Assembly (NCBI RefSeq): GCF_000711195.1
Contig: NZ_JOMR01000001.1
Coordinates: forward strand, 1,426,001-1,490,000
Origin: Thiomicrospira pelophila DSM 1534
GTDB taxonomy: Bacteria; Pseudomonadota; Gammaproteobacteria; Thiomicrospirales; Thiomicrospiraceae
Length of the DNA: 64,000 nt
Direction: 5' to 3'
Shown here: positions 52,978 to 62,024 of the stretch, in pieces
How positions within the stretch are numbered: position 1 is the first letter of the stretch
How the letters are laid out: each line of letters opens with the position of its first letter
Translations under genes and position numbers: made by a program
The notes under the pieces: model-generated
Databases searched by the model: none
What the model saw: only the letters and a program-made list of their open reading frames with translations
Told to the model about the DNA's origin: nothing

Positions 52978-55173
52978 TTAGACTTTTTTCTCACTATCTT
53001 CCATGAGTGCCAACGCAGGCTTATCGAGTTTGACTGAGTGCTGACGGGTTTTAAAAAAGGCCATTTTTTGTTTAAGCTCAAATGCGTTGTCATTTAAACT
53101 TTCGGCCGCCGCGGACGTTTGCTCAACTAACGCCGCATTTTGCTGGGTGACACTGTCAATCTGTGACAAAGCGGCCTTAAGTTGACCAATCCCTTGCGCT
53201 TGCTCTTGTGATGCCTGTGAAATTTCTTCACTCATTTTGGCCACTTGTTCAATTGAGTTAGTTATATCACTGATTGATTCACCCGAATCTTGAGCCAACT
53301 TAGTACCCTGGTCTATTCGTGTAACACTCTCATTAATTAAATCTTTAATATCTTTTGCAGCTTCGGCCGATTTTTGAGCCAAAGCACGAACTTCGCCGGC
53401 CACGACCGCAAACCCCCTTCCATGATCACCGGCTCTAGCCGCTTCGACGGCCGCATTTAAAGCAAGCAAGTTGGTTTGAAACGCAATGCTATCAATTAAG
53501 GTGACGATATCTGAGATTTTGTGACTCGATTCTTGAATCTGGCTCATCGCTTCAATGGTTTTATGCATGACCTCCGCGGCTAACTTAGCTTTCGCCTCAA
53601 CCTCATGCTCAACCTTCGACTCTTCCTGTGAATTCTCGGCATTATGCATTATCGTTTCACTGAGCTCTTCCATCGTTGCAGAGCTTTGTTCGACCGCTGC
53701 GGCTTGTTGTTGTACACGCTGACTTAAATCCGCTGAACCTTGTGCAACTTCTCGTGCCGATGCGGTCACCGTATCCGCTGACAGCATGGCCATTGCTACT
53801 GTTTCATTTAGGTTCTCTAACGAATTATTTATAGCCTGTTTCACATCAAAAAAGACGCCTTTATAATCGGCTGTTAAACGAGGAGTTAAATCTCCTTCAG
53901 ACTGGGCTAAACTGATGGTTTTTACATCCATCATAAAGTCTTCCATAATATCCATTGCTTGGTTTATGTCATGTTTAATTTGCTCGAACGCTCCCTCTGC
54001 TTCAGCTTTAACCCGGTGACTTAATAGACCAGATTTCATACCTTCTACAACCAAACCTATATCTTCAACGATATGCGCTTCAATCGTACGATCCAACCAT
54101 TCGACGACATAACCTAAACGTTCATGCTTGTATTCAATCGGCGTCACAGTGAGGCGCAGGACCAATTTACCAAGCTTAATTTCGGTTTGATGTGTATTTT
54201 GCAAAGCCGCCACCATTTGGCGTTGATGACTTGGATCACGATGAAACACATCCATATTTGAACCCACGACATCCTTAGCAACAAAGTCTGGCAAAACCTC
54301 TTGAATTTTGGCCTGGTTTTTATCAAACATCTTTTTGAGACTTTGATTCGTTCTAATAATGTTAAAGTTTTGGTCCGCAATCATGATGTTTGTACTGGCG
54401 GTATCCAATGCGGTGGTCATGATTTGTGCCGCCCGAAGGGCATCATAACTGCGTGCAGCCGATTCACCGACTCGTGAGCGAATCATATTCAGCATGAACC
54501 CCCACTCTGAATCATCATTAATCTTTTCGTGGAACTCTCCGTTGGAAATAGCCTCACTGCCACGCTTTAATACTGAACTAATGCTCGAATTTGACCATGA
54601 CTGGTAACCTAAAATCCCCACCCCAAATAAAGCACTTGCAAACGCAAACCAGGGATTTCCCATCCCCCATAAAAGCCACACTAACTGAGGAATAATCACT
54701 AGCAACGAGGCTAAAGCCAATGCGGGCTTAACATAACTGGACTTGAGTTTAGTGACGGGAAACTTGGCTCGACCCGCGATCACATTGGCATATAGCGTCT
54801 CAGCCACAGTAATTTGATTACGACTCGCCGGGTAACGTACTGATAAATAGCCGGTTATTTTACCCTGCTCTATTATTGGACTGGCATTCGCCGCTACCCA
54901 GTAATGATCACCATTTTTGCGTTTATTTTTTACAATGCCAAACCAGGGACGACCTTGTTGAATAGTATCCCAAAAGTCTTTAAAGGCTTGCTTAGGCATA
55001 TCCGGATGACGCAGGATGTTGTGCGGCTTGCCTATTAGTTCGGAATCTGCATAGCCAGACGCCTCTCTAAAAGCGGTATTGTAATCAACAATATTCCCTT
55101 TTAAATCGGCTGTAGATAGGATGATCATGTCATCTGGTAATTGGTACTCTTTTTGTGTAATTTTTTGTGTCAT
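52978..55173 (-). CDS. Aer-like PAS methyl-accepting chemotaxis protein
   Basis: 731 residues from the ATG at 55173 ([20 protein letters not shown]); a second in-frame ATG lies 12 nt upstream. An Aer-type PAS domain fills residues 15-120 ([38 protein letters not shown]). Two membrane helices at about 150-190 follow, then a second PAS-like region ([18 protein letters not shown]) and a HAMP-like stretch. The signalling domain has the hairpin tip [20 protein letters not shown]. Aer proteins sense redox state through FAD, so this is a probable energy-taxis receptor. An FNR-type box is 139 nt upstream. Confidence 0.9.
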   Translation of the reverse strand: MTQKITQKEYQLPDDMIILSTADLKGNIVDYNTAFREASGYADSELIGKPHNILRHPDMPKQAFKDFWDTIQQGRPWFGIVKNKRKNGDHYWVAANASPIIEQGKITGYLSVRYPASRNQITVAETLYANVIAGRAKFPVTKLKSSYVKPALALASLLVIIPQLVWLLWGMGNPWFAFASALFGVGILGYQSWSNSSISSVLKRGSEAISNGEFHEKINDDSEWGFMLNMIRSRVGESAARSYDALRAAQIMTTALDTASTNIMIADQNFNIIRTNQSLKKMFDKNQAKIQEVLPDFVAKDVVGSNMDVFHRDPSHQRQMVAALQNTHQTEIKLGKLVLRLTVTPIEYKHERLGYVVEWLDRTIEAHIVEDIGLVVEGMKSGLLSHRVKAEAEGAFEQIKHDINQAMDIMEDFMMDVKTISLAQSEGDLTPRLTADYKGVFFDVKQAINNSLENLNETVAMAMLSADTVTASAREVAQGSADLSQRVQQQAAAVEQSSATMEELSETIMHNAENSQEESKVEHEVEAKAKLAAEVMHKTIEAMSQIQESSHKISDIVTLIDSIAFQTNLLALNAAVEAARAGDHGRGFAVVAGEVRALAQKSAEAAKDIKDLINESVTRIDQGTKLAQDSGESISDITNSIEQVAKMSEEISQASQEQAQGIGQLKAALSQIDSVTQQNAALVEQTSAAAESLNDNAFELKQKMAFFKTRQHSVKLDKPALALMEDSEKKV

Positions 55174-55311
55174 ACGTATCCTCATTCTTTTTATATTATT
55201 AATATATTTATATTATTAATTTAAAAAAAGAAAAAGGCCGTATTCGCAGATTCAAACTACTTAGCCTTTTTTAACAGAATAGTGCAAAAATTAAGATTTT
55301 TGTAACTATAA

Positions 55312-55325
55312 TTGACCTAGATCAA
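55312..55325. promoter_or_regulatory. FNR/Anr-type box upstream of the Aer-like gene
   Basis: TTGACCTAGATCAA fits TTGAY-N4-ATCAA. It lies upstream of the chemoreceptor gene in the gap shared with fau. Distance suits regulation of the redox receptor, though position relative to the promoter is unknown. Confidence 0.5.
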
Positions 55326-55408
55326 CTAAAAAAATTGATATTTACACAAAACATATTAATAACACGTACTTAAAGAAGGGATATATAGAAAAGAATCAAA
55401 TGTGTAAA

Positions 55409-56020
55409 CTAAAACAGATGCAACTTAGCTTCTGTCACCAATGCATTCAACGGCACATCCCAGGGTTGAGGAGTTAAGCCGTTAACCTGCTGACAAGCAT
55501 GCGCCCATCCAATTAAGCGCGGTTTGCGTTTTGGCTGTTTAAGTTTAAATTCCAGAGTTTTATCGTAAAAGCCACCGCCCATACCTAAACGCCGGCCTTC
55601 TAAATCAAAACCAACCAACGGCATGATAATTAAATCCAACTGTTGTGCTTTTACCAAATCCGATGCGCGTTGAACAACCGGCTCACTTATGCCAAAACGA
55701 TTGGGCTCAAGTCGCGTGTCAGGTTGATAGACACCAAAGCTTAAATGGCCGGTCTTAGGTTGAATAATGGGTAAGTAAACCTGGTGATGTCGTTGCCACA
55801 ATGCTTGGATTAACGTTTTAGTGGCGAGTTCGCCATCTTGGTCTAGAAACACCGCAATACGTTTAGGGCGTTGCAACCAAGCACTTCGTAACAAAGCTTG
55901 GCTGGCGGCTTTTTCGTGATGGCGCTGTTGAAAAACACTTAACGCCTTACGCCTTGCGCGCAATTCGCGCCGAGTTTGGTTTAGGTTTTTAGAGACCTCA
56001 AGTACATGAACCTGTGTCAT
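55409..56020 (-). CDS. fau: 5-formyltetrahydrofolate cyclo-ligase
   Basis: 203 residues. RRELRARRKALSVFQQRHHE is the basic start, IAVFLDQDGELATKTLIQAL and YLPIIQPKTGHLSFGVY the middle, and MPLVGFDLEGRRLGMGGGFY the ATP/substrate site. It converts 5-formyl-THF to 5,10-methenyl-THF. It is the YgfA homologue, normally found directly after the 6S RNA gene, and it is again just downstream of it here. Confidence 0.92.
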   Translation of the reverse strand: MTQVHVLEVSKNLNQTRRELRARRKALSVFQQRHHEKAASQALLRSAWLQRPKRIAVFLDQDGELATKTLIQALWQRHHQVYLPIIQPKTGHLSFGVYQPDTRLEPNRFGISEPVVQRASDLVKAQQLDLIIMPLVGFDLEGRRLGMGGGFYDKTLEFKLKQPKRKPRLIGWAHACQQVNGLTPQPWDVPLNALVTEAKLHLF

Positions 56021-56096
56021 TCAGTTATTCCTGTTAATCTGAGTGTGAACAATATCCAAGATTGTAGGCGATCGTCGCTAAAATACCAGCCCAAAC

Positions 56097-56133
56097 AAAA
56101 AAGCCTCTGTAAGCTAATAAGCTCACAAAGGCT
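56097..56133 (-). terminator. Intrinsic terminator of the 6S RNA gene
   Basis: On the minus strand AGCCTTTGTGAGCT - tatt - AGCTTACAGAGGCT is followed by six T. Long stem with two mismatches. It ends the 6S transcript before fau. Confidence 0.85.
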
Positions 56134-56142
56134 GGAAATAGG

Positions 56143-56301
56143 AACGGAATGGAGCGACGGTCCCTGAACCCGAGGGTTCAGGTGGCGGCCTTCGCAAGAA
56201 ATTTAGGCTTCTCGGGCAATTAAGCGAGATGCTCACCATTAAATGCGTCTGGCCCCAAAGTTTTACTTATCGGCTCGAGGGTCTCATCACCCCATCCCGC
56301 A
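56143..56301 (-). ncRNA. ssrS: 6S RNA
   Basis: On the minus strand the hallmark segments of gammaproteobacterial 6S RNA appear in order: GAGCCGATA, GGTGAGCAT, CCGAGAAGCCT, and the hairpin CCTGAACCCTCGGGTTCAGG. The ends (GCGGGATGGGG and CTCCATTCCGT) pair to form the closing stem. 6S RNA binds sigma-70 RNA polymerase and lowers promoter use in stationary phase. It lies directly upstream of fau, as expected. Exact ends are estimated from the promoter and stem, to within a few bases. Confidence 0.92.
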
Positions 56302-56307
56302 AGCTCT

Positions 56308-56313
56308 ATTATA
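56308..56313 (-). promoter_or_regulatory. -10 element of the 6S RNA promoter
   Basis: TATAAT on the minus strand, 7 nt before the estimated 6S start. No good -35 hexamer is visible at 16-18 nt spacing. Confidence 0.65.
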
Positions 56314-56394
56314 TAGAAACACAAGCCGAACTATAGGCCGGTTTCATTGAATATTTTTATTCATTTCATTAACAAAAGGCTATCAAATAAGCAA

Positions 56395-56414
56395 TATCAC
56401 CAGGCCTGGTGATA
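56395..56414. repeat. 20-bp perfect palindrome with ACCAGGCCTGGT core
   Basis: TATCACCAGGCCTGGTGATA, intergenic, between 6S RNA and the sugar dehydrogenase gene. It is one of two non-coding copies of the window-wide motif, and both are extended palindromes. Confidence 0.85.
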
Positions 56415-56502
56415 CTATTTTGCAGGGTAACTTATTCGACTTTAGGGTCACTTACTCATCATGCTATGATTAATTACCCGTTTCCTTATTTAGGAGTTAT
56501 GA

Positions 56503-57600
56503 ATGCGCCGATTTAATCTAGCTTTAAGTTTAGTGTTTTGTATTTTATTACCTAGTGCCCATGCCCAAACTGATTTTAAGCTCGATACACTGGCCGAAGG
56601 TTTAGGTGTGGTATGGGGTATGACATTTATTAGCAATAATGAACTCGTGTTTACCGAACGATCTGGCCGCGCCGGTGTGTTCAACCTTAATAATAAAAAA
56701 ATCCGATGGTTGAGCGGATTACCGAAGGTACATGCTCAAGGTCAAGGCGGTTTACTAGACGTTCAAACCGGCCCGAACTTTGACCAAGATAGTTGGTTAT
56801 ATTTTACTTATTCGCGCCCTCTAGCAGATAAAGCTGACGAAGCTTCGACCACTTTAGCGCGTGCAAAATTTAAGGGATCAGAACTAACGGATTGGCAAGA
56901 TCTGCTCATCACTCAATCCGCCAGCCAGTCAACTCAACATTTTGGTAGCCGGATTGCGTTTGATAATCAAGGCCATGTATTTTTCGGCATCGGTGATCGC
57001 GGCCAACGCGACAATGGTCAAATCTTCACTAATCACGCCGCCAGTATTATTCGTTTAAAGCTTGACGGTAGTCTGTCCAAAGATAATCCATTCGTTGGAA
57101 ATCCAAACTACTTAGATGAAATTTGGAGCGTGGGCCATCGAAACCCACAAGGCCTTGTTTACGATTCGAAACGCGACATCCTATGGGAAATAGAGCATGG
57201 TCCTCGCGGCGGCGATGAACTCAATATTGTTCATAAAGGTCAAAACTATGGCTGGCCAGAAGTGTCTCAAGGCAAAGAATATTGGGGGCCGGTTGCGGTG
57301 GGTGTTCGCCAAAAACCCGGCATGATTGATCCAGTGAAAGTCTACATTCCTTCTATCGCACCCAGTAGCCTTATGCTTTATCAAGGCGATGCTTTTCCCA
57401 GCTGGCGAGGTCAGCTTTTCGCTGGTGCCTTGGTGTTGCGCCATTTAAATCTGATCGAATTGAATGAAGCAGGTGACGTCATAGGTGAGAAGCGATTATT
57501 GGAAGATTTAAATGAGCGGATTCGGGCATTAACTCAGGACACAAACGGCTATATCTACCTCTCAACCGACAGTGGCAAAATAATGCGCTTAAGACCTTAA
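56503..57600 (+). CDS. PQQ-dependent sugar dehydrogenase family protein (Asd/YliI-like)
   Basis: 365 residues with a signal peptide (MRRFNLALSLVFCILLPSAHA). The six-bladed propeller shows GLGVVWGMTFISNNELVFTE, HFGSRIAFDNQGHVFFGIGD and SVGHRNPQGLVYDSKRDILW. WEIEHGPRGGDELN and YGWPEVSQGKEYWG are typical soluble-aldose-dehydrogenase motifs, with the active-site His in HFGSR. It oxidises aldoses in the periplasm if PQQ is available; no pqq genes are in the window. It starts 5 nt after AGGAG. Confidence 0.9.
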   Translation: MRRFNLALSLVFCILLPSAHAQTDFKLDTLAEGLGVVWGMTFISNNELVFTERSGRAGVFNLNNKKIRWLSGLPKVHAQGQGGLLDVQTGPNFDQDSWLYFTYSRPLADKADEASTTLARAKFKGSELTDWQDLLITQSASQSTQHFGSRIAFDNQGHVFFGIGDRGQRDNGQIFTNHAASIIRLKLDGSLSKDNPFVGNPNYLDEIWSVGHRNPQGLVYDSKRDILWEIEHGPRGGDELNIVHKGQNYGWPEVSQGKEYWGPVAVGVRQKPGMIDPVKVYIPSIAPSSLMLYQGDAFPSWRGQLFAGALVLRHLNLIELNEAGDVIGEKRLLEDLNERIRALTQDTNGYIYLSTDSGKIMRLRP

Positions 57601-57693
57601 ATGACAAACTCACAACTTTTGATACATGTTGCTTAACCTTAATGTACAATATTTATACATTAATTCTACACTACTCGTGTAAGGAGATCTAAA

Positions 57694-58209
57694 GTGCGCT
57701 TTTTTATTTGGTCTATTCTCAGCTTTCTACCCTTATTAGCTCAGGCAAATAATTTAGCAGTCGGGGATAAAGCGCCAGACTTTAAACTCATCAACCAACA
57801 TGAAGAAACCATATCACTGTCCGACTATCGTGGTCAGTGGGTAGTTTTGTATTTCTACCCCAAAAACGATACCCCAGGATGTACCACCGAAGCTTGTAGC
57901 TTTCGAGACAATATTAATGCGTTGATTGCTCAGCAAGCCGTGGTCTTAGGGGTCAGTGTGGATAATGCCGAAAGCCATAAAGCTTTTGCCGAAAAATACA
58001 ATTTACCTTTTAGCTTATTGTCCGATCCGAAAGCAGAGGTAGCAGCTAACTATGGCGCCCTGCTTAACTTGGGATTGATTAAGTTTGCTAAACGCCATAG
58101 TTTTATTATTGCGCCCGATGGCGGCATTGCAAAAATCTACCGAGATGTAAACCCAGATAACCATGTTAGAGAGGTGATGGCTGACTTAAAAGCCCTGCAA
58201 GCTAATTAA
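57694..58209 (+). CDS. bcp: Thioredoxin-dependent peroxiredoxin (BCP/PrxQ type) with signal peptide
   Basis: 171 residues from a GTG at 57694 with a strong AAGGAG 8 nt upstream. The first 18 residues (RFFIWSILSFLPLLAQA) form a signal peptide. Cys63 in PKNDTPGCTTEACSF is the peroxidatic residue and Cys68 the resolving one, in the atypical two-Cys BCP pattern. Most BCP proteins are cytoplasmic, so the periplasmic form is notable. It reduces peroxides with electrons from a thioredoxin-like partner. Confidence 0.9.
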   Translation: MRFFIWSILSFLPLLAQANNLAVGDKAPDFKLINQHEETISLSDYRGQWVVLYFYPKNDTPGCTTEACSFRDNINALIAQQAVVLGVSVDNAESHKAFAEKYNLPFSLLSDPKAEVAANYGALLNLGLIKFAKRHSFIIAPDGGIAKIYRDVNPDNHVREVMADLKALQAN

Positions 58210-58249
58210 CCATGGAAAAGGCATTCTAATCAATCCGTAATAATCGCTT

Positions 58250-58290
58250 AGCGCCTTTAAAGTTCGCAATAAAGACTTTAAACGATCGCT
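58250..58290. terminator. Possible hairpin between convergent bcp and amylosucrase genes
   Basis: TTTAAAGT and ACTTTAAA form an eight-pair stem with an 11-base loop at 58256-58282. It is AT-rich with no U-tract, so it is only a weak terminator candidate. Confidence 0.25.
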
Positions 58291-58300
58291 TTAAGCCTAT

Positions 58301-60256
58301 TTACATCTCTCTAAGCCAGTAGAAACCAAAACCCGGAATGACCAATGAATTATTATAAATTTCTGGTTTTTGCCGGCTTTGTAAGTCAAACAATTGGCCC
58401 TGATCATAACTCCCCCAACTGTTGACATCTTCTAGGTCTAACTTTTGGGGTTGGGTGTTAAAATTTGCTACGACTAAAACTCGATCACTTGCCTTTTGTG
58501 AGTTAAACCGACTAAAGACAAATAAATTTGGGTTGCCCACATCTATTAATTCACGGTTATTGAAATCAGCAAATACACCGACTTCTTTACGAACCGAAAT
58601 CATCTTTTTAATTCCATTAAAAATTTCATACTCAATGGTTCCTGTAGAGTGACGTTTTTCGGCCTTTTTCCAGTCGATATATGGGCGATGTACCCAACGA
58701 TTATCACCTACTCTGCTCGGGTCATCGAGGTAGGAGTCATCATTTAAGGTCCCAATTTCATCTCCATAATAGAGTAATGGAATCCCACCAAATGACAGAA
58801 TCATACTATTTAAAAGCAAAATCTGTTTGACTGCATTTTGTTGGGCTTCAATATCGCCAGAATCAACCGCGTATTGCAAGCCAATCAATGAGGCCATCGA
58901 GCCAGAAATACGTGAATCTCCGGTCTTAATGTTCTCGGCAAAAGGGAGCCCACGGGCATGAGATCCCTCATAACGGCCTGTCAGGTAATTGATTAAAAAG
59001 CGGCGGTGTGAGTGTGGTTCATAGCCTGCTTGGATAATATCTTTATCATCAAACCCTAAGCCAATATCATCATGACAGCGAATGTAGTTTAACCAAGTTG
59101 CACGCTCTAGTTTGCTAGGCAGACTTTTAATCCCTTGGGTTAATAATTTGGCATTTTTGGTTGCGACAGCATCCCACATCAACGCCATATATGTCGCGTT
59201 ATAGGCAATTTCACATTCTTTAGCAACTACGGCATCTTCACCAAAATATTTAGTCACTTCTGACGGAGCCACAATCGCCTCAGCAATAAACAGAACCCCA
59301 GGTGCAGTCACCTGACAACAGTCTTTTAATAACTGTAGTATCAAATGAGCTTCATGTTCGTTTTGACAGGTGCTACCGATTTTTTTCCATAGAAATGCGA
59401 CCGCATCTAAGCGCAGGATATCAGCCCCTTGGTTAGCCCAATAGAGTATGACGTCAAGCATTTCAATGAAGACATCCGGATTATTGTAATTTAAATCCCA
59501 CTGATAATTATTGAACACGGTCATTACCCAGCGTTGCATCTTTTCGTCCCAAGTGAAATTACCGGGCGCGGTTTCTGGAAAAACCTCCAGCATACCTTGT
59601 TCAAACATATCCGGGATATTACGAGACTCAAACGTGTAGTAGTAATCAAGGTATACGGGATCACCTTCGCGTGCTTTTTCTGCCCATTCGTGTTCGTCCG
59701 ATGTGTGGTTTAAAACAACATCTAATGCCAACAGCATATCGCGCTCACGCATCTCTTTCGAAAGATTATTTAAGTCTTCAAGTGAACCAACGCGATCATC
59801 AATTTCACGAAAGTCACTGACTGCATAACCGCCATCACTATGCCCTGCTGGGCATTTCATAATTGGCATAATATGCACCAGGTTGACCCCTAGTTCTTGC
59901 AGATAACTCAAATGTCCTTGCATATCTTTTAGGTTTTTGGCAAAACCATTTGAATAAAGCGCCATTCCCACCCACTTTTGGTGGAGGAACCAGTTATAGT
60001 CACGCTCACGCTCTATATCTTGTTGCTTCAACTCGTCCGAACGTTTGATGTATTTTCGAGCCATGACCTCTACCAATTTGAAAGTCTGCTGCTCAAAATC
60101 AGGTCTATTTCCATAGAGTTTTGAAAATAAACCATGAATCGCATAAAAATTAGCACCAAGACGAGTATAAAAATGGCGTAAATCTTTTTGGTAGATATCG
60201 GGTTTGATTTGATTGAGGATGTCGTTCAGTAATGAATGGGAAACTTCTTCGTACAT
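58301..60256 (-). CDS. ams: Amylosucrase-like GH13 enzyme
   Basis: 651 residues. The GH13 barrel has ALDVVLNHTSDEHEWAEKA, nucleophile Asp283 in GADILRLDAVAFLW, acid/base Glu326 in FIAEAIVAP, and RCHDDIGLGFDDKD with the third carboxylate. These positions nearly match the catalytic residues of Neisseria amylosucrase (286, 328, 393). Amylosucrase splits sucrose, moving glucose to glycogen-like chains and freeing fructose. It is the last gene of the sucrose cluster, so it probably controls the sucrose pool or recycles it to glucan. Confidence 0.92.
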   Translation of the reverse strand: MYEEVSHSLLNDILNQIKPDIYQKDLRHFYTRLGANFYAIHGLFSKLYGNRPDFEQQTFKLVEVMARKYIKRSDELKQQDIERERDYNWFLHQKWVGMALYSNGFAKNLKDMQGHLSYLQELGVNLVHIMPIMKCPAGHSDGGYAVSDFREIDDRVGSLEDLNNLSKEMRERDMLLALDVVLNHTSDEHEWAEKAREGDPVYLDYYYTFESRNIPDMFEQGMLEVFPETAPGNFTWDEKMQRWVMTVFNNYQWDLNYNNPDVFIEMLDVILYWANQGADILRLDAVAFLWKKIGSTCQNEHEAHLILQLLKDCCQVTAPGVLFIAEAIVAPSEVTKYFGEDAVVAKECEIAYNATYMALMWDAVATKNAKLLTQGIKSLPSKLERATWLNYIRCHDDIGLGFDDKDIIQAGYEPHSHRRFLINYLTGRYEGSHARGLPFAENIKTGDSRISGSMASLIGLQYAVDSGDIEAQQNAVKQILLLNSMILSFGGIPLLYYGDEIGTLNDDSYLDDPSRVGDNRWVHRPYIDWKKAEKRHSTGTIEYEIFNGIKKMISVRKEVGVFADFNNRELIDVGNPNLFVFSRFNSQKASDRVLVVANFNTQPQKLDLEDVNSWGSYDQGQLFDLQSRQKPEIYNNSLVIPGFGFYWLREM

Positions 60257-60285
60257 AGGCTCTTAACTATTTTTGTATTGAATCA

Positions 60286-61176
60286 TCAGGAAAGCAATGA
60301 CTGGTAAAAGGTTTTATTATTTGGCGTGGCACCACGAATCCCAATAATCTTGCTGGCTAGCGACTGAGCTGCTGTGAGGGTTTTTTGAACCGACCAGCTA
60401 TTGATTAAACCATGTATATAAACTGCAGTAAAGGCATCACCCGCCCCCACTGAATCAACAAATTGATTTATTTTGCCAGGTATTTCTTTAAAAAAACCTT
60501 CTGGGGTCAGCACAGTAACACCATCGGCACCTTGAGTCACGATCACCTGTTCACAACTAAATTCATCTTGAAAGGCTTTTATTGCCGTTTTAAGATTGGA
60601 TTGCTGAAATCCTAACGCACGTAATTCATCAATATTCAGCTTGACCCATTTTGCTTGTTTAATCCATTGAAATAAGCTTTGTTGATCCCACCAAGGGGCT
60701 CTTAAATTAACATCTAAAAAAATATCCCAATCTCTAGAATCAACCAGTTTTTTAAACTGTGTTTTTGCATAACGGCTTCTCAACGCAAGAGAACCATGAT
60801 AAAGAATGCCTTTTGAGTTAGTAGGCAACCTCGTTTCGGAGGTGTTGATATAATCATAAGCACAATCAGTTTTTATATCATAGTGTGGCTCATCATCTTT
60901 AAAAGTGACTTGCACCTTACCCGTTGGATGCTCTTCATCGATTTGTATATTTGATGTTGAAATGCCCCAGTCCTTAGCCTGCTGAATGATTTTTTCGCCA
61001 AGAACGTCCCTACCCACTCGTGATATAAAAACAGGGTTATCTCCCAATGCTTGAAGGTGAAAACAGATATTAAACGGCGCGCCACCAAGCACTTGCTCCT
61101 CAAACTCTTTATGACTAAAACAGTCAAACAGAACTTCGCCAAACAGTGTGATTTGTGTTTCAGGAGATTCACTCAT
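60286..61176 (-). CDS. fruK: Fructokinase (PfkB family)
   Basis: 296 residues. Early glycines LGGAPFNICFHLQALGD, then ISRVGRDVLGEKII, and the PfkB C-terminal signature VDSVGAGDAFTAVYIHG with the catalytic Asp. It phosphorylates fructose with ATP. Between amylosucrase and the sucrose-phosphate phosphatase gene it recovers the fructose released from sucrose. In halotolerant methanotrophs the order sps-spp-fruK-ams is known, and it matches here. Confidence 0.92.
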   Translation of the reverse strand: MSESPETQITLFGEVLFDCFSHKEFEEQVLGGAPFNICFHLQALGDNPVFISRVGRDVLGEKIIQQAKDWGISTSNIQIDEEHPTGKVQVTFKDDEPHYDIKTDCAYDYINTSETRLPTNSKGILYHGSLALRSRYAKTQFKKLVDSRDWDIFLDVNLRAPWWDQQSLFQWIKQAKWVKLNIDELRALGFQQSNLKTAIKAFQDEFSCEQVIVTQGADGVTVLTPEGFFKEIPGKINQFVDSVGAGDAFTAVYIHGLINSWSVQKTLTAAQSLASKIIGIRGATPNNKTFYQSLLS

Positions 61177-61185
61177 TTTGTCACT

Positions 61186-62022
61186 CTAATCCTTTAGGTA
61201 TGGCTTGAATTTTGGGAGAAAGTGCACAACGCCTTGTAATACACCTGCACTGTAATTTCCGTTATCATGATTGGTGTTTGTGGCTTGATAAAACTGCTGC
61301 TTTGTTCCTTGTTGGTCAGCGAATGCTAACGCTTGTTTTTTAAGCTCCGTTGTTGCATTAGCGACCAAAACGGATTGAATGGGACTGATTAATACTTCCA
61401 AATCATTCCCACTGTCTCCAGCAAAAATAATCTCTTCAGCTTGATAGCCTAAGTATTGTTGTAGAAATTCAATAGCGTGCCGTTTATTGGCTCTAGATGG
61501 CAAAATATCGAGCAAACCCGTGTTACTGGTTTCATCAACACTCCAAATCAAATTGGTTGGTATGTTTAAAGGGGCTAGTTGCTTTTTTACTTCACTTAAA
61601 CATTGCTGCTCATCCAGTTGTTGAAGATCGATATAAAAACTAATTTTATGTGGATTCTGTTTTTCAACTTCTTGCAATGAAAGACCGAGTATCGAACCGA
61701 GTAAGCCATGGATTTGTTTTGGTTCCACCTTGTGCCAATCTTGATCGATCTCTTTTTCCCAAGCGGCTATGGGATGCCATTGATTATGCTTGTGATGATA
61801 AATACGAGTACCAACATCGGTAATGGCATAGTCGGCTTGAGGCAATTGGTATTCTTCAATCGCTTGGCACATCAATGTCAAATGACGACCTGTCACGTAA
61901 ACCAAACTGACGTTTGGCAAACGGCAAAAATCAGTAAATTTTTTCCGTGCATCTTTGGCTTCTTTTTGCATGCCATTCGGTATAACCGTGCGATCCATAT
62001 CTGTACAAAGCATTAACTTCAT
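61186..62022 (-). CDS. spp: Sucrose-phosphate phosphatase (HAD family)
   Basis: 278 residues. LCTDMDRTVIPNG is HAD motif I (Asp8 and Asp10), VYVTGRH motif II, SRANKRHAIEFLQQYLG the motif III lysine region and IFAGDSGNDLEVL motif IV. It removes phosphate from sucrose-6-phosphate, the last step of sucrose synthesis. It follows the synthase by 2 nt. The synthase also has its own C-terminal HAD domain, so this separate protein is probably the main phosphatase. Confidence 0.9.
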   Translation of the reverse strand: MKLMLCTDMDRTVIPNGMQKEAKDARKKFTDFCRLPNVSLVYVTGRHLTLMCQAIEEYQLPQADYAITDVGTRIYHHKHNQWHPIAAWEKEIDQDWHKVEPKQIHGLLGSILGLSLQEVEKQNPHKISFYIDLQQLDEQQCLSEVKKQLAPLNIPTNLIWSVDETSNTGLLDILPSRANKRHAIEFLQQYLGYQAEEIIFAGDSGNDLEVLISPIQSVLVANATTELKKQALAFADQQGTKQQFYQATNTNHDNGNYSAGVLQGVVHFLPKFKPYLKD

Positions 62023-62024
62023 CT

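Noticed and set aside
55201-55270. A terminator-like pair (AAAAAGGC and GCCTTTTTT) upstream of the chemoreceptor
   Set aside because: The loop would be about 27 bases with only a few paired bases, too weak to call.
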